Positions 28,704 through 36,579 of a stretch of 37,983 bases of DNA are shown here, piece by piece (position 1 is the first letter of the stretch; every line of letters starts with the position of its first letter). Under the pieces are notes generated by a model. That model searched no databases. It was not told where the DNA came from and was given only the letters and a program-made list of their open reading frames with translations. Source of the DNA: RECO01 sp050485385 (GTDB lineage: Bacteria > Pseudomonadota > Alphaproteobacteria > Geminicoccales > Geminicoccaceae); NCBI GenBank assembly GCA_050485385.1, contig JBJHBG010000039.1, forward strand, positions 1-37,983, read 5' to 3'. The position numbers were made by a program, and so were the translations under genes.

Positions 28704-29428
28704 CGCCCCCGCGCCCGGAGGAGGTGCTGATCGCCACCCTCGCCGCATTGATCGGACCCGTGCGCCACGTCGCCGTGGGCGCGGCCTCGCCGATGCCGGC
28801 GGCGGCCGCGCTGTTGGCGAAGGCGCTGCACGGCACCCGTGTCACCCTCCTGCACAGCCGGCGGCACAACTCCTTTACCGACGGCAGCCGGGAGCTGTTC
28901 GACCTCGCCGGCCAGGGCCGGATCGACGTCTTTTTCCTCGGCGGCGTGCAGATCGACGGCGAGGCCAACGTCAACCTCGTCGGTACCGGGCGCTATCCCA
29001 GGCTCGACAAGCGATTCCCGGGGTCGTTCGGATCGGCCTATCTGGCGTTCGTCGTGCCGCGGGTGATCCTCTTTCGCGAGGAGCACAGCCCGCGCACGCT
29101 GGTCGAGCGGGTCGATTTCGTCAGTGCCCCCGGCACCAGTCCCGAAGGGGTGTTTCGCCCTGGTGGGCCGAGCCATCTCCTCACCTCGCTGGCGCTCTTC
29201 GCCTTCGACCGGGACCGTGGCCGCTTCCGGCTCGAAGCGCGGGCGCCGGGCGTCGCCACCGCGGCCATCGTCGCCGCCACCGGCTTCGCCTTCGATCATG
29301 GAACGGACGTGCCCGAGCTGACGTTACCCGAACCCGACCTCCTGGCGACGTTGCGCGGTCCGGTCGCGCGAGCGCTCGGCGAGAGCTACCCCGAATTCAC
29401 GCAGCGGGTCTTCGCCCATTTGGCGTGA
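28700..29428 (+). CDS. Type I CoA-transferase, subunit B (glutaconate/IpdB-like)
   Basis: Beta subunit, 242 aa, coupled to subunit A by an ATGA overlap. The later family motifs are clear: DVFFLGGVQIDGEANVNLVG, then GRYPRLDKRFPGSFGSAY and VDFVSAPG. Where typical B subunits carry the catalytic Glu in a short E-x-G motif, this protein reads LLHSRRHNS (about 50-58) with no Glu, so normal CoA-thioester chemistry through that residue is unlikely. It may be a hydrolase or ring-opening type, or catalysis may rely on subunit A. SSADH follows 50 bp downstream. Confidence 0.83.
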   Translation: MTPPRPEEVLIATLAALIGPVRHVAVGAASPMPAAAALLAKALHGTRVTLLHSRRHNSFTDGSRELFDLAGQGRIDVFFLGGVQIDGEANVNLVGTGRYPRLDKRFPGSFGSAYLAFVVPRVILFREEHSPRTLVERVDFVSAPGTSPEGVFRPGGPSHLLTSLALFAFDRDRGRFRLEARAPGVATAAIVAATGFAFDHGTDVPELTLPEPDLLATLRGPVARALGESYPEFTQRVFAHLA

Positions 29429-29478
29429 GCGACGGAAGCGCCTACGTTACCAGGGCGCAAACGAAGAAGGAGCCTGCC

Positions 29479-30963
29479 ATGGCCATCGCACTGGACGACC
29501 CCCGTCACCGGCTGAAGGATCCGACGCTGTTGCGCGACGAGTGCTACGTCGACGGCGCCTGGATCAAGGCCGACAGCGGCAAGCGGTTCGCCGTCACCAA
29601 CCCCGCCGACGGCAAGGTGCTGGCGGAGGTGCCCAATTGCGGCGCCGCCGAGACCCGCCGCGCCATCGAGGCGGCCGATGCCGCCTTCAAGAGCTGGCGC
29701 AACGTCACCGCCAAGGAGCGCTCGCGCATTCTGCGCAAGTGGTTCGACCTGTTGATGGCGAACGCCGACGATCTCGCCATGCTGATGACGCTGGAGCAGG
29801 GCAAGCCCTTGGCCGAGGCGAAGGGCGAGGTGGCCTATGCGGCGTCGTTCGCCGAGTGGTTCGCCGAGGAGGCGAAGCGCGTCTACGGCGACACCATCCC
29901 GTCGCCTTTCCCGAGCCGCCGCATCCTGGTGATGAAGCAGCCGGTCGGCGTCTGCGGCATGATCACGCCCTGGAACTTTCCGCTCGCCATGATCACGCGC
30001 AAGGCGTCGCCGGCGCTCGCGGTCGGTGCCACCGTGGTGATCAAGCCCGCCGGGCTCACGCCGCTCACGGCACTCGCCGCCGCCGAGCTGGCCCACCGGG
30101 CGGGCTTTCCCAAGGGTGTGCTGAACGTGCTGACCGGCGGCTCCAGCGCCATCGGCGGTGAGCTGACCTCGAACAAGACGGTGCGCAAGATCTCGTTCAC
30201 CGGCTCGACCGCGGTCGGCAAGATCCTGCTCGAGCAGTGCGCCTCGACCGTGAAGAAGGTCAGCATGGAGCTGGGCGGCCATGCGCCGTTCGTCGTATTC
30301 GACGACGCCGATGTCGATGCGGCGGTGGAAGGGGCGGTGGCCTCCAAGTTCCGCAATGCCGGACAGACCTGCGTCTGCATGAACCGGCTCTACGTCCAGG
30401 CCGGCATCCACGACGCGTTCGCCGAGAAGTTCGCGAAGCGCGTCGCCGAGTTGAAGGTCGGCAACGGGCTCGAGAGTGGGATCGAGATCGGCCCCTTGAT
30501 CGACGAGGACGCGGTGAAGAAGGCCGAGGCCCACGTCACCGATGCGGTTGGGAAGGGCGCGCGGCTGGTGACCGGCGGCAAGCCGCATGCGGCCGGCTCG
30601 CACTTCTTCCAGCCCACCGTGCTCGCCGGCTGCACGCCGGACATGGTGATCGCCCACGAGGAGACCTTCGGGCCGGTGGCGCCGATCTTCCGCTTCGAGA
30701 CCGAGGAGGAAGCGATCGCGCTTGCCAACGACAGCGACGTCGGCCTCGCCGGCTACTTCTACGCCCGCGACATCGGCCGCATCATGCGCGTGGCCGAGGC
30801 ATTGGAGGTCGGCATCGTCGGCGTCAACGACGGCGTGGTCGCGACCGAAGTGGCGCCGTTCGGCGGCTACAAGGAAAGCGGGCTCGGTCGCGAGGGCTCG
30901 AAATACGGCGTCGATGACTTCTTGGAGATCAAATACGTGAGCATCGGCGGTATCGACCGCTAG
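29479..30963 (+). CDS. gabD: NAD(P)-dependent succinate-semialdehyde dehydrogenase
   Basis: Oxidises succinic semialdehyde to succinate; 494 aa, normal length. Catalytic Cys298 in NAGQTCVC, general base Glu264 in MELGGHAP, Asn166 in PWNFPLAM, cofactor loop FTGSTAVGK, and the closing EVAPFGGYKESGLGREGS. The Cys-x-Cys (298/300) is characteristic of succinate-semialdehyde dehydrogenases and can form a redox-sensitive disulfide. Start ATG 29479 follows AAGAAGGAG; the longer frame through the CoA-transferase is rejected. It fits as the last step after the HpaI-type aldolase in the divergent operon. Glutarate-semialdehyde activity is the main alternative. Confidence 0.93.
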   Translation: MAIALDDPRHRLKDPTLLRDECYVDGAWIKADSGKRFAVTNPADGKVLAEVPNCGAAETRRAIEAADAAFKSWRNVTAKERSRILRKWFDLLMANADDLAMLMTLEQGKPLAEAKGEVAYAASFAEWFAEEAKRVYGDTIPSPFPSRRILVMKQPVGVCGMITPWNFPLAMITRKASPALAVGATVVIKPAGLTPLTALAAAELAHRAGFPKGVLNVLTGGSSAIGGELTSNKTVRKISFTGSTAVGKILLEQCASTVKKVSMELGGHAPFVVFDDADVDAAVEGAVASKFRNAGQTCVCMNRLYVQAGIHDAFAEKFAKRVAELKVGNGLESGIEIGPLIDEDAVKKAEAHVTDAVGKGARLVTGGKPHAAGSHFFQPTVLAGCTPDMVIAHEETFGPVAPIFRFETEEEAIALANDSDVGLAGYFYARDIGRIMRVAEALEVGIVGVNDGVVATEVAPFGGYKESGLGREGSKYGVDDFLEIKYVSIGGIDR

Positions 30964-30973
30964 GCAGCCGCCC

Positions 30974-32287
30974 TTGTACGACCTCGTCGTCCTCGGCGGC
31001 GGTCCCGCGGGCGTCGCCTGCGCCCGCCGGGCTGCCGCCCTGGGCGCCGAGGTCGCACTGATCGACGCCGATTGGCGGCGGGGGCGGGCGATCCGCGGCT
31101 GGCTGCCCAAACGCTTCCTCGCGCAGACCGCGCGGGCGAGCGATCTGGCCGATCCGGCCGCCGCCTTCGCCGCCTTTCAGGCGCGGCGCGACCGTGCGGT
31201 CGAGGCCGCTCTGGCCGACCTCGCCGCCGGGCTGCGCGCGGCCGGCGTGCGCATCGTGGCCGCGCCGGCAATGCTGGAATCGCTCGACGGCGGCGTCCGC
31301 CTTGCCACGGGCGAGGGCGAAGTTCGGGGGGCCGAACTGGTGCTCGCGGTCGGCGCGCGCACGGCGTGGCCGGACTGGGGCCAGGGGCTCGTCGAGCCGG
31401 CCGAGGCCTTGTACGCCGACACGGGGCCGCTGCCCCGGCAGTTGGTCGTGGTCGGCGGCGGCTACGTGGCGACGGCCCAGGCCCTGCTGCTGCGGAGCTT
31501 CGGTGTCGACGTCACCCTGGTCATGCCCGAGGCCGAGCCGCTCGGCGGGTTCGACGACGATCTGCGGCGTCTGGTCGGCGATCGGCTCGCCGAGGCAGGT
31601 GTACGCCTGCGCCCGGAGACCGCCGTCCGCGCCGTGCGCCAAGCTGCGGCGGGGCTGGAGGTCGAGACCACCGCCGGCACGCTGGTCGCGGAGCGGGTGG
31701 CGTTCGCCGCCGCCGAGGCGCCGCGGCCGGCGACCGCGCCCTTGCGGCTCGACCGTTTCGGCGTGCGTCTTGCCCGCGACGGCGCCGTTCAGGTGGACGT
31801 ACGCTATGCGGCGAGCGTTGCCGGTCTTTCCGCCGTGGGCGACTGCGCGGACCATGCCGGCCACGGGCTGAACGCGCAGAGCTTCGACCTCGCGGCGGTG
31901 GCGACCGCCGAGGGCGAGGCCGTCGCCGAGCGCCTGTTCGGGACCGCCGTCCCGCCGCCCCTGGACTACGACCACGTGCCGATGGTGGTGCCCGGCCGTC
32001 CCGAGATCGCCGTCGTGGGGTTGGACGAGGGCCGCGCCCGCATGCTCGGCTTCGCGGTCCGGGCGGCGATGCGCGACGACGCCGACGGTTTCGCCAAGCT
32101 GGTGGTCGACGCGGCCGATGGGCGCCTTCTCGGCTGCCATCTGATGGGCGAGGGGGCAGGTGCTCTGGTCCAGGGTCTCGCGCTGGCGCTCGGCGCCGGG
32201 GCCGACCTCGCGCAGCTGCAGCGCACGGTGCAGGCGCCGCATCCGCTCGCCGAAAAGCTGTTGGCGTGTGCGAAGGGGCTGGGGTAA
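30974..32287 (+). CDS. Glutathione/lipoamide-reductase-like flavoprotein lacking redox cysteines
   Basis: FAD/NAD(P)-binding protein of about 437 aa with the class I disulfide-reductase fold. FAD site YDLVVLGGGPAGVACARRAA (2-21); NAD(P) site LVVVGGGYVATAQALLLRS; second FAD motif SAVGDCADHA; dimer domain ending in HPLAEKLL, which keeps the His-x3-Glu pair (His423, Glu427). Where the family has GG-T-C-x4-C-IPSK this protein reads RRGRAIRGWLPKRF: the two Cys positions are Arg38 and Trp43. It therefore cannot perform disulfide exchange by the usual route. Start TTG 30974, 10 nt after the SSADH stop, no strong ribosome site. DAHP synthase begins 28 nt downstream. Confidence 0.85.
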   Translation: MYDLVVLGGGPAGVACARRAAALGAEVALIDADWRRGRAIRGWLPKRFLAQTARASDLADPAAAFAAFQARRDRAVEAALADLAAGLRAAGVRIVAAPAMLESLDGGVRLATGEGEVRGAELVLAVGARTAWPDWGQGLVEPAEALYADTGPLPRQLVVVGGGYVATAQALLLRSFGVDVTLVMPEAEPLGGFDDDLRRLVGDRLAEAGVRLRPETAVRAVRQAAAGLEVETTAGTLVAERVAFAAAEAPRPATAPLRLDRFGVRLARDGAVQVDVRYAASVAGLSAVGDCADHAGHGLNAQSFDLAAVATAEGEAVAERLFGTAVPPPLDYDHVPMVVPGRPEIAVVGLDEGRARMLGFAVRAAMRDDADGFAKLVVDAADGRLLGCHLMGEGAGALVQGLALALGAGADLAQLQRTVQAPHPLAEKLLACAKGLG

Positions 32288-32315
32288 AGCCACACGTCCA
32301 ACGATGGAGACGGTG

Positions 32316-33758
32316 ATGGACACGAGCTGGCAGCCCTTGGCCCGCCCGCAAACCCAAGACGAGCACGGTGCCGCGGCCGGTTTCGGCCACGCCCCGGATT
32401 GGCAGCCGTCGAGCTGGCGCGCGCGCAGGGCCGAGCAGCAGCCCGTCTACGCGGACCCCGCCCGGCTCGCCTCGGTCGAGACCGAGCTCGCCAGCTATCC
32501 GCCGCTGGTCTTCGCGGGCGAAGCCCGCAGCCTGCGTGCCAAGCTCGCCGAGGTCGCCGCCGGCAAGGCCTTTCTCGTCCAGGGCGGCGACTGCGCCGAG
32601 GCGTTCGCCGACTTCAACGCCGACAAGATCCGCGACAGCCTGCGGGTGCTGTTGCAGATGGCGGTGGTGCTGACCTACGGCGCCGGCATGCCGGTGGTGA
32701 AGGTCGGCCGCATGGCCGGCCAGTTCGCCAAGCCGCGCTCCGCCGACATGGAGCGTCAGGGCGAAGTGGAGCTGCCGAGCTATCGCGGCGACATCGTCAA
32801 CGAGCTGCCGTTCGACGCGCAGGCGCGCGAGCCGCAGCCGCGGCGTCAGCTGTCCGCCTACGCTCAGGCGGCGGCGACCATGAACCTGCTCAGGGCCTTC
32901 ACCGAGGGCGGCTATGCCTCCCTCGAGCGGGTGCACACCTGGAACATGGGCTTCTGCGAAGCGTCGCCGCAGGGCCAGCGCTACCGCGTCTTCGCCGACC
33001 AGATCGCCGATGCGCTCGCCTTCATGCGCGCCTGCGGTGTCAGCGACCTCTCCACGCCGGAGATCAAGCGGACCAGTTTCTACACCAGCCACGAGGCGCT
33101 GCTGCTCGGCTACGAGCAGGCGCTGACGCGGATCGATTCGACGTCCGGGCAGTGGTACGCCACCTCGGCGCACATGCTCTGGATCGGCGACCGCACGCGC
33201 CAGCTCGACGGCGCCCACGTCGAGTATTGCCGTGGCATCGCCAACCCGATCGGGCTCAAGGCCGGCCCCACCCTGGAGGCGGACGACCTGTTGCGGCTGA
33301 TCGATCGGCTCGACCCGAACAATGCGCCCGGCCGGCTGACCATCATCACCCGCTTCGGCGCCGACAAAGTCGAAGCGCGCCTGCCCAAGCTGGTGCGGGC
33401 GGTCATGCGCGAGGGCCGCAACGTGGTGTGGACCTGCGATCCGATGCACGGCAACACCATCAAGTCGGCGAGCGGCTACAAGACCCGTCCGTTCGATTCG
33501 ATCCTCGACGAGGTGCGCCGGGTGTTCGCCGTGCACCAGGCCGAGGGCAGCTATCCGGGCGGCCTGCACGTCGAGATGACCGGCCAGGACGTGACCGAGT
33601 GCATCGGCGGCGCCCAGGCGATCACCAACGAGCAGCTGGCCGACCGCTACCACACCCATTGCGACCCGCGGCTCAACGCGCAGCAGAGCCTGGAGCTGGC
33701 CTTCCTCACCGCGGAGGCGCTGCGCGCCGACCGTGCCGCATTGCGCGCGGCCTCCTGA
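32316..33758 (+). CDS. Class II 3-deoxy-7-phosphoheptulonate (DAHP) synthase
   Basis: First enzyme of the shikimate pathway: phosphoenolpyruvate plus erythrose-4-phosphate to DAHP. Class II (plant/Mycobacterium) type, 480 aa. Metal and substrate motifs: LVQGGDCAEAF with Cys93, VVKVGRMAGQFAKPRS, IKRTSFYTSHEALLL, VWTCDPMHGNT, LHVEMTGQDVTEC, and CDPRLNAQQSLELAF. ATG 32316 is preferred because GGAG (32306-32309) precedes it; ATG 32304 would place the start on that site. It lies 28 nt after the flavoprotein gene and 10 nt before the phosphoribosyltransferase gene, so all three may be co-transcribed. Confidence 0.96.
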   Translation: MDTSWQPLARPQTQDEHGAAAGFGHAPDWQPSSWRARRAEQQPVYADPARLASVETELASYPPLVFAGEARSLRAKLAEVAAGKAFLVQGGDCAEAFADFNADKIRDSLRVLLQMAVVLTYGAGMPVVKVGRMAGQFAKPRSADMERQGEVELPSYRGDIVNELPFDAQAREPQPRRQLSAYAQAAATMNLLRAFTEGGYASLERVHTWNMGFCEASPQGQRYRVFADQIADALAFMRACGVSDLSTPEIKRTSFYTSHEALLLGYEQALTRIDSTSGQWYATSAHMLWIGDRTRQLDGAHVEYCRGIANPIGLKAGPTLEADDLLRLIDRLDPNNAPGRLTIITRFGADKVEARLPKLVRAVMREGRNVVWTCDPMHGNTIKSASGYKTRPFDSILDEVRRVFAVHQAEGSYPGGLHVEMTGQDVTECIGGAQAITNEQLADRYHTHCDPRLNAQQSLELAFLTAEALRADRAALRAAS

Positions 33759-33768
33759 GCCGCCGGCC

Positions 33769-34884
33769 ATGACCACGAGCGAGACGTTCGCCCGCTTCAC
33801 CGACAAGTATTTCGTCAAGATGCGGGAGATCGTCGCGCGCTATGGCGACGCGCGGGTGACCTATGCGGTGTTCATGCGGCGCCCGGTCATCTTCTGTCCG
33901 CGCCTCGCGGTGGCGTGGTTGGATCAGATGGCCGCGGCGCGCGGCGTCGCCTTCGAGATCGACCTCTGCCATCCCGAAGGGGCCTGGGTCGGCGCCGGCG
34001 AGCCGCTGATGTACGTGACGGGCTCGCTGAAGGAGCTGTGCGACCTGGAGACCCTGCTGCTGCAACAGTTGGGGCCGCCGTGCGTGGCGGCCTTCAACGC
34101 CTACACCATGTGTACCGATCTGCCCTACGTCGCGTTCCTGGCGATGGACGCGCGGCACTGCGCCGGTGCGCCGATGGCCGACATGATGGCCTATGCCGCG
34201 AGCGTCGGCTCGGCCAGGGCGCAGCGCGAGCGCGGCGCCAAGGGCTTCGTCGGTTCCGCCAACGACGCCACGGCGCACTATTTCGGTCTGGAGAAGGGGC
34301 TCGGCACCATGCCGCACGCCCTGATCGGCTACGCCCGGAGCACGCTCGAGGCGGCGCGGATGTACCACGCCACCTTCCCCGACGACCCGCTCTACGTGCT
34401 GGTCGACTATTTCGGCCGCGAGATCGCCGATTCGCTGGAGGTCTGCCGGGCGTTTCCGGAGCTCGCGGCGGGCGGACGGCTCGGCATCCGGCTCGACACC
34501 CACGGCGGCCGGTTCGTCGAGGGGCTGGACACCGCCCAGTCCTACTCGGTCCTGGAGCGGCACGCGCCGGACGCGATCCGCACCTACCGCACCGAGCGCG
34601 AACTGCGCTGGCTGACCGGTACCGGCGTCACGGCGGCGGCGATCTTCCACTTGCGCGAATCGCTCGACGTTGCCGGCTTCCGGCAAGTGAAGATCATCGC
34701 CAGCTCCGGCTTCAGTCCGGAGAAGTGCAAGCTGATGGCGAGCGTCCGCGCGCCCATCGACGTGATCGGTACCGGGTCCTATTTGCCCGAGCAGTGGAGC
34801 GAGACCTATGCAACCGCCGACGTCGTGGCGTACGATGGTGAGGCCAGGGTAAAGCTCGGGCGAGAATTTTTGTTTCGTTCTTGA
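33769..34884 (+). CDS. Nicotinate phosphoribosyltransferase family protein
   Basis: Converts nicotinate and PRPP to nicotinate mononucleotide in NAD salvage; 371 aa. FTDKYFVKMREI at the N-terminus, FVGSANDATAHYFGLEKG, GTMPHALIGYAR with His183 at the phosphorylated-His position, LGIRLDTHGGRF, and IIASSGFSPEKC at the phosphate-binding loop, then VIGTGSYLP. Start ATG 33769 lies 10 nt after the DAHP synthase stop. Nicotinamide phosphoribosyltransferase activity is less likely. The 3' end is AT-rich and runs into the presumed promoter of the sigma-factor gene. Confidence 0.9.
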   Translation: MTTSETFARFTDKYFVKMREIVARYGDARVTYAVFMRRPVIFCPRLAVAWLDQMAAARGVAFEIDLCHPEGAWVGAGEPLMYVTGSLKELCDLETLLLQQLGPPCVAAFNAYTMCTDLPYVAFLAMDARHCAGAPMADMMAYAASVGSARAQRERGAKGFVGSANDATAHYFGLEKGLGTMPHALIGYARSTLEAARMYHATFPDDPLYVLVDYFGREIADSLEVCRAFPELAAGGRLGIRLDTHGGRFVEGLDTAQSYSVLERHAPDAIRTYRTERELRWLTGTGVTAAAIFHLRESLDVAGFRQVKIIASSGFSPEKCKLMASVRAPIDVIGTGSYLPEQWSETYATADVVAYDGEARVKLGREFLFRS

Positions 34885-34891
34885 TCTACGG

Positions 34892-34918
34892 GGAATGAAC
34901 CCGACGGCGCGCCGTCGG
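34892..34918 (+). promoter_or_regulatory. Candidate ECF promoter with 18-bp palindrome
   Basis: GGAAT (34892-34896), 16 bp, CGTC (34913-34916) resembles the GGAAC-N16/17-CGTT stress promoter of alphaproteobacterial ECF sigma factors (4 of 5 and 3 of 4). The perfect palindrome CCGACGGCGCGCCGTCGG (34901-34918) fills the spacer and reaches the -10 box; it could also fold as a terminator for the preceding gene. Confidence 0.4.
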
Positions 34919-34956
34919 TACAGAAACCAAGCCGGCGATGCTGGCGGTGAGGTGAC

Positions 34957-35502
34957 GTGACCAACGACGAGGTCGGCCGTTCCAGCGACGCTTTGGAAGA
35001 GGCGTTGGTGAGCCATATCGCGGGCATGCGGCGCTATGCGCGTGCGCTCGTGGGGAGCGGCAACGAGGCCGAGGACTTGGTTCAGGAAAGTCTCGCCCGA
35101 GCCTTGGCAAGGATTCGACCGTGGACGCCAATTCGTGACCTTCGCTCCTACCTTTTTACCATCATGCACAACCTGTATGTCGACCAGTACAGGGCGCGGC
35201 GCAATGCGCCGACGACCGTCGACATCGACAACGTGCTGCAGCATCCGGCGATCGGCCCCAACCAGGAGCGCCGGCTCGAGTTGCGCGATCTCGGGCGCGC
35301 GCTTCAGGCGCTCGGCGAGGAACAGCGCGAGGTGGTCTTGTTGGTCGGTCTCGAAGGCCTCACATATGCCGAAGTGGCGAAAATACTCGACGTCCCGATC
35401 GGCACGGTCATGTCCCGCCTGTCTCGCGGTCGCCGCCATCTCCGCGAGTTGATCGAAGCCCGGCATATCGTTGCTCCTTCCGCCCATCGGAAACCAGGAT
35501 GA
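34957..35502 (+). CDS. ECF-type RNA polymerase sigma factor
   Basis: Two-domain extracytoplasmic-function sigma factor, 181 aa. Region 2: HIAGMRRYARALVGSGNEAE, DLVQESLARAL, and SYLFTIMHNLYVDQYRARRN. Region 4: ALQALGEEQREVVLLVGLEG, then LTYAEVAKILDVPIGTVMSR and LSRGRRHLREL. Start GTG 34957 with GGTGAGG upstream. Its stop overlaps the anti-sigma start as ATGA, the usual coupled pair. A promoter resembling the EcfG-type consensus lies 40 bp upstream, suggesting autoregulation. The inducing stress cannot be read from the sequence. Confidence 0.93.
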   Translation: MTNDEVGRSSDALEEALVSHIAGMRRYARALVGSGNEAEDLVQESLARALARIRPWTPIRDLRSYLFTIMHNLYVDQYRARRNAPTTVDIDNVLQHPAIGPNQERRLELRDLGRALQALGEEQREVVLLVGLEGLTYAEVAKILDVPIGTVMSRLSRGRRHLRELIEARHIVAPSAHRKPG

Positions 35503-36422
35503 CCAGGCACCCCGCCTCCTCCTCCCCCAGACCGGACGAAGCGCTCCTGCACCGTTTCGTGGACGGCGCCTTGGACGGCCGCGACCGGGTTCGCGTCGAG
35601 GCTCTCCTGTCGTCGGACGGCGAGGCCTTCGAGACGGCCATGGCCTATCAGCGACAGAACGTGATGATGCAGGCGCTGCATGGCCGTCGTGAGGACGACT
35701 CCATGCTGCCGCCGGCGGCCCTCGGCCTCGCCCGGCGTCTACGCCGCGCGCGACTGGTGCAGCGCGCGGCGGTGGCGTCCGTCGCCGCCGTGGTGCTCGT
35801 CGGCACCGGCACGCTCGGCTGGCAGGCGCAGAGCTACGTTCGCTCGCTGCAGCCGACGCCGGTCGTGGCCGTGTTCCCGCAAAGCACCGCGTCGACCTCG
35901 CGCAGCGCGCTGGCGCCGACACCCGCGTCGATGCGGCCGGCCGTGGAAAGCAGCGCCCGATCCGACGGCAGCACCTATATCGGCAGCGGCACCAGCCGGG
36001 TGGCGGTGCATCCGCCCAATCTCCAGACGATCGGTTATCAGCTGGTCGACGGTCGCGCCGACCTCACCGCCTACGGGCCGGTGATCCGCTTCTCCTACGA
36101 GCCGATCGACGCGAAGGGCTCACGCTTGGCGCTGGCGGTGGCGGCCTTCGGCGTCGACCGGCAGAGCCTGGCGACGAGCATCAACCCTCAGCACACCTCG
36201 CTGTTCTGGCACGACGGTCAACTGCTGTTCGCCCTCTCGGGCACGGTCGACCCGACGCGGTTGGTCCGTGTCGCCGACGTGGTCAATGCCGAGCGGGGCA
36301 AGCTCAACGGCGGCGACGGCTCGGCCGACGCGGCGGCGGTGTCCGCTCCGGCCGTCGAGACGCAGCCTTCGGACGACGTCGTCCCCGCCACCGCGTCGGA
36401 AGAGGCGCCGAAAGAGACCTGA
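35499..36422 (+). CDS. Transmembrane anti-sigma factor
   Basis: Partner of the ECF sigma factor, 307 aa. The N-terminal cytoplasmic sigma-binding domain (about 13-60, LLHRFVDGALDGRDRVRVEA) lacks the zinc-type Cys pair. One membrane helix lies at about 88-108 (VQRAAVASVAAVVLVGTGTL). A Ser/Thr/Pro-rich periplasmic linker follows, then a sensor-like domain with VAVHPPNLQTIGYQLVDGRA and HTSLFWHDGQLLFALSG, and an acidic disordered tail from about 275. The ATGA overlap with the sigma gene means coupled translation. Membrane anchoring suggests sensing in the envelope, with release probably by proteolysis; no protease gene is adjacent. Confidence 0.87.
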   Translation: MTRHPASSSPRPDEALLHRFVDGALDGRDRVRVEALLSSDGEAFETAMAYQRQNVMMQALHGRREDDSMLPPAALGLARRLRRARLVQRAAVASVAAVVLVGTGTLGWQAQSYVRSLQPTPVVAVFPQSTASTSRSALAPTPASMRPAVESSARSDGSTYIGSGTSRVAVHPPNLQTIGYQLVDGRADLTAYGPVIRFSYEPIDAKGSRLALAVAAFGVDRQSLATSINPQHTSLFWHDGQLLFALSGTVDPTRLVRVADVVNAERGKLNGGDGSADAAAVSAPAVETQPSDDVVPATASEEAPKET

Positions 36423-36487
36423 CGTTCGGCCGGGGCGGCGGGCGCGGGCTGACGACGTCGGCTTTCGAACGGGCGGCTCCGGCGGTA

Positions 36488-36530
36488 CTCGGCAGCGGCT
36501 GCGCGTCGCATCGTGCGACGCAGTGCCGAG
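36488..36530 (+). terminator. Large bulged hairpin after the sigma/anti-sigma operon
   Basis: Outer arms CTCGGCA (36488-36494) and TGCCGAG (36524-36530) enclose an inner stem in which CTGCG and TCGCA, separated by a 2-base bulge, pair with TGCGACGCAG. It sits in the 157-bp gap before the exporter gene. No T-run follows, so the termination function is inferred. Confidence 0.45.
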
Positions 36531-36579
36531 CGGATCGTGGCGCATGGGCAAGGGCGGTCTGCCGACCTAGGTTGCACGA

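Noticed and set aside
28609..29478. Upstream extension of the succinate-semialdehyde dehydrogenase frame
   Set aside because: It overlaps the CoA-transferase subunit B gene out of frame; AAGAAGGAG before ATG 29479 and family length support the shorter protein.
30929..33818. Minus-strand frames opposite the flavoprotein and DAHP synthase genes
   Set aside because: No domains; codon pattern and motifs support only the plus strand.
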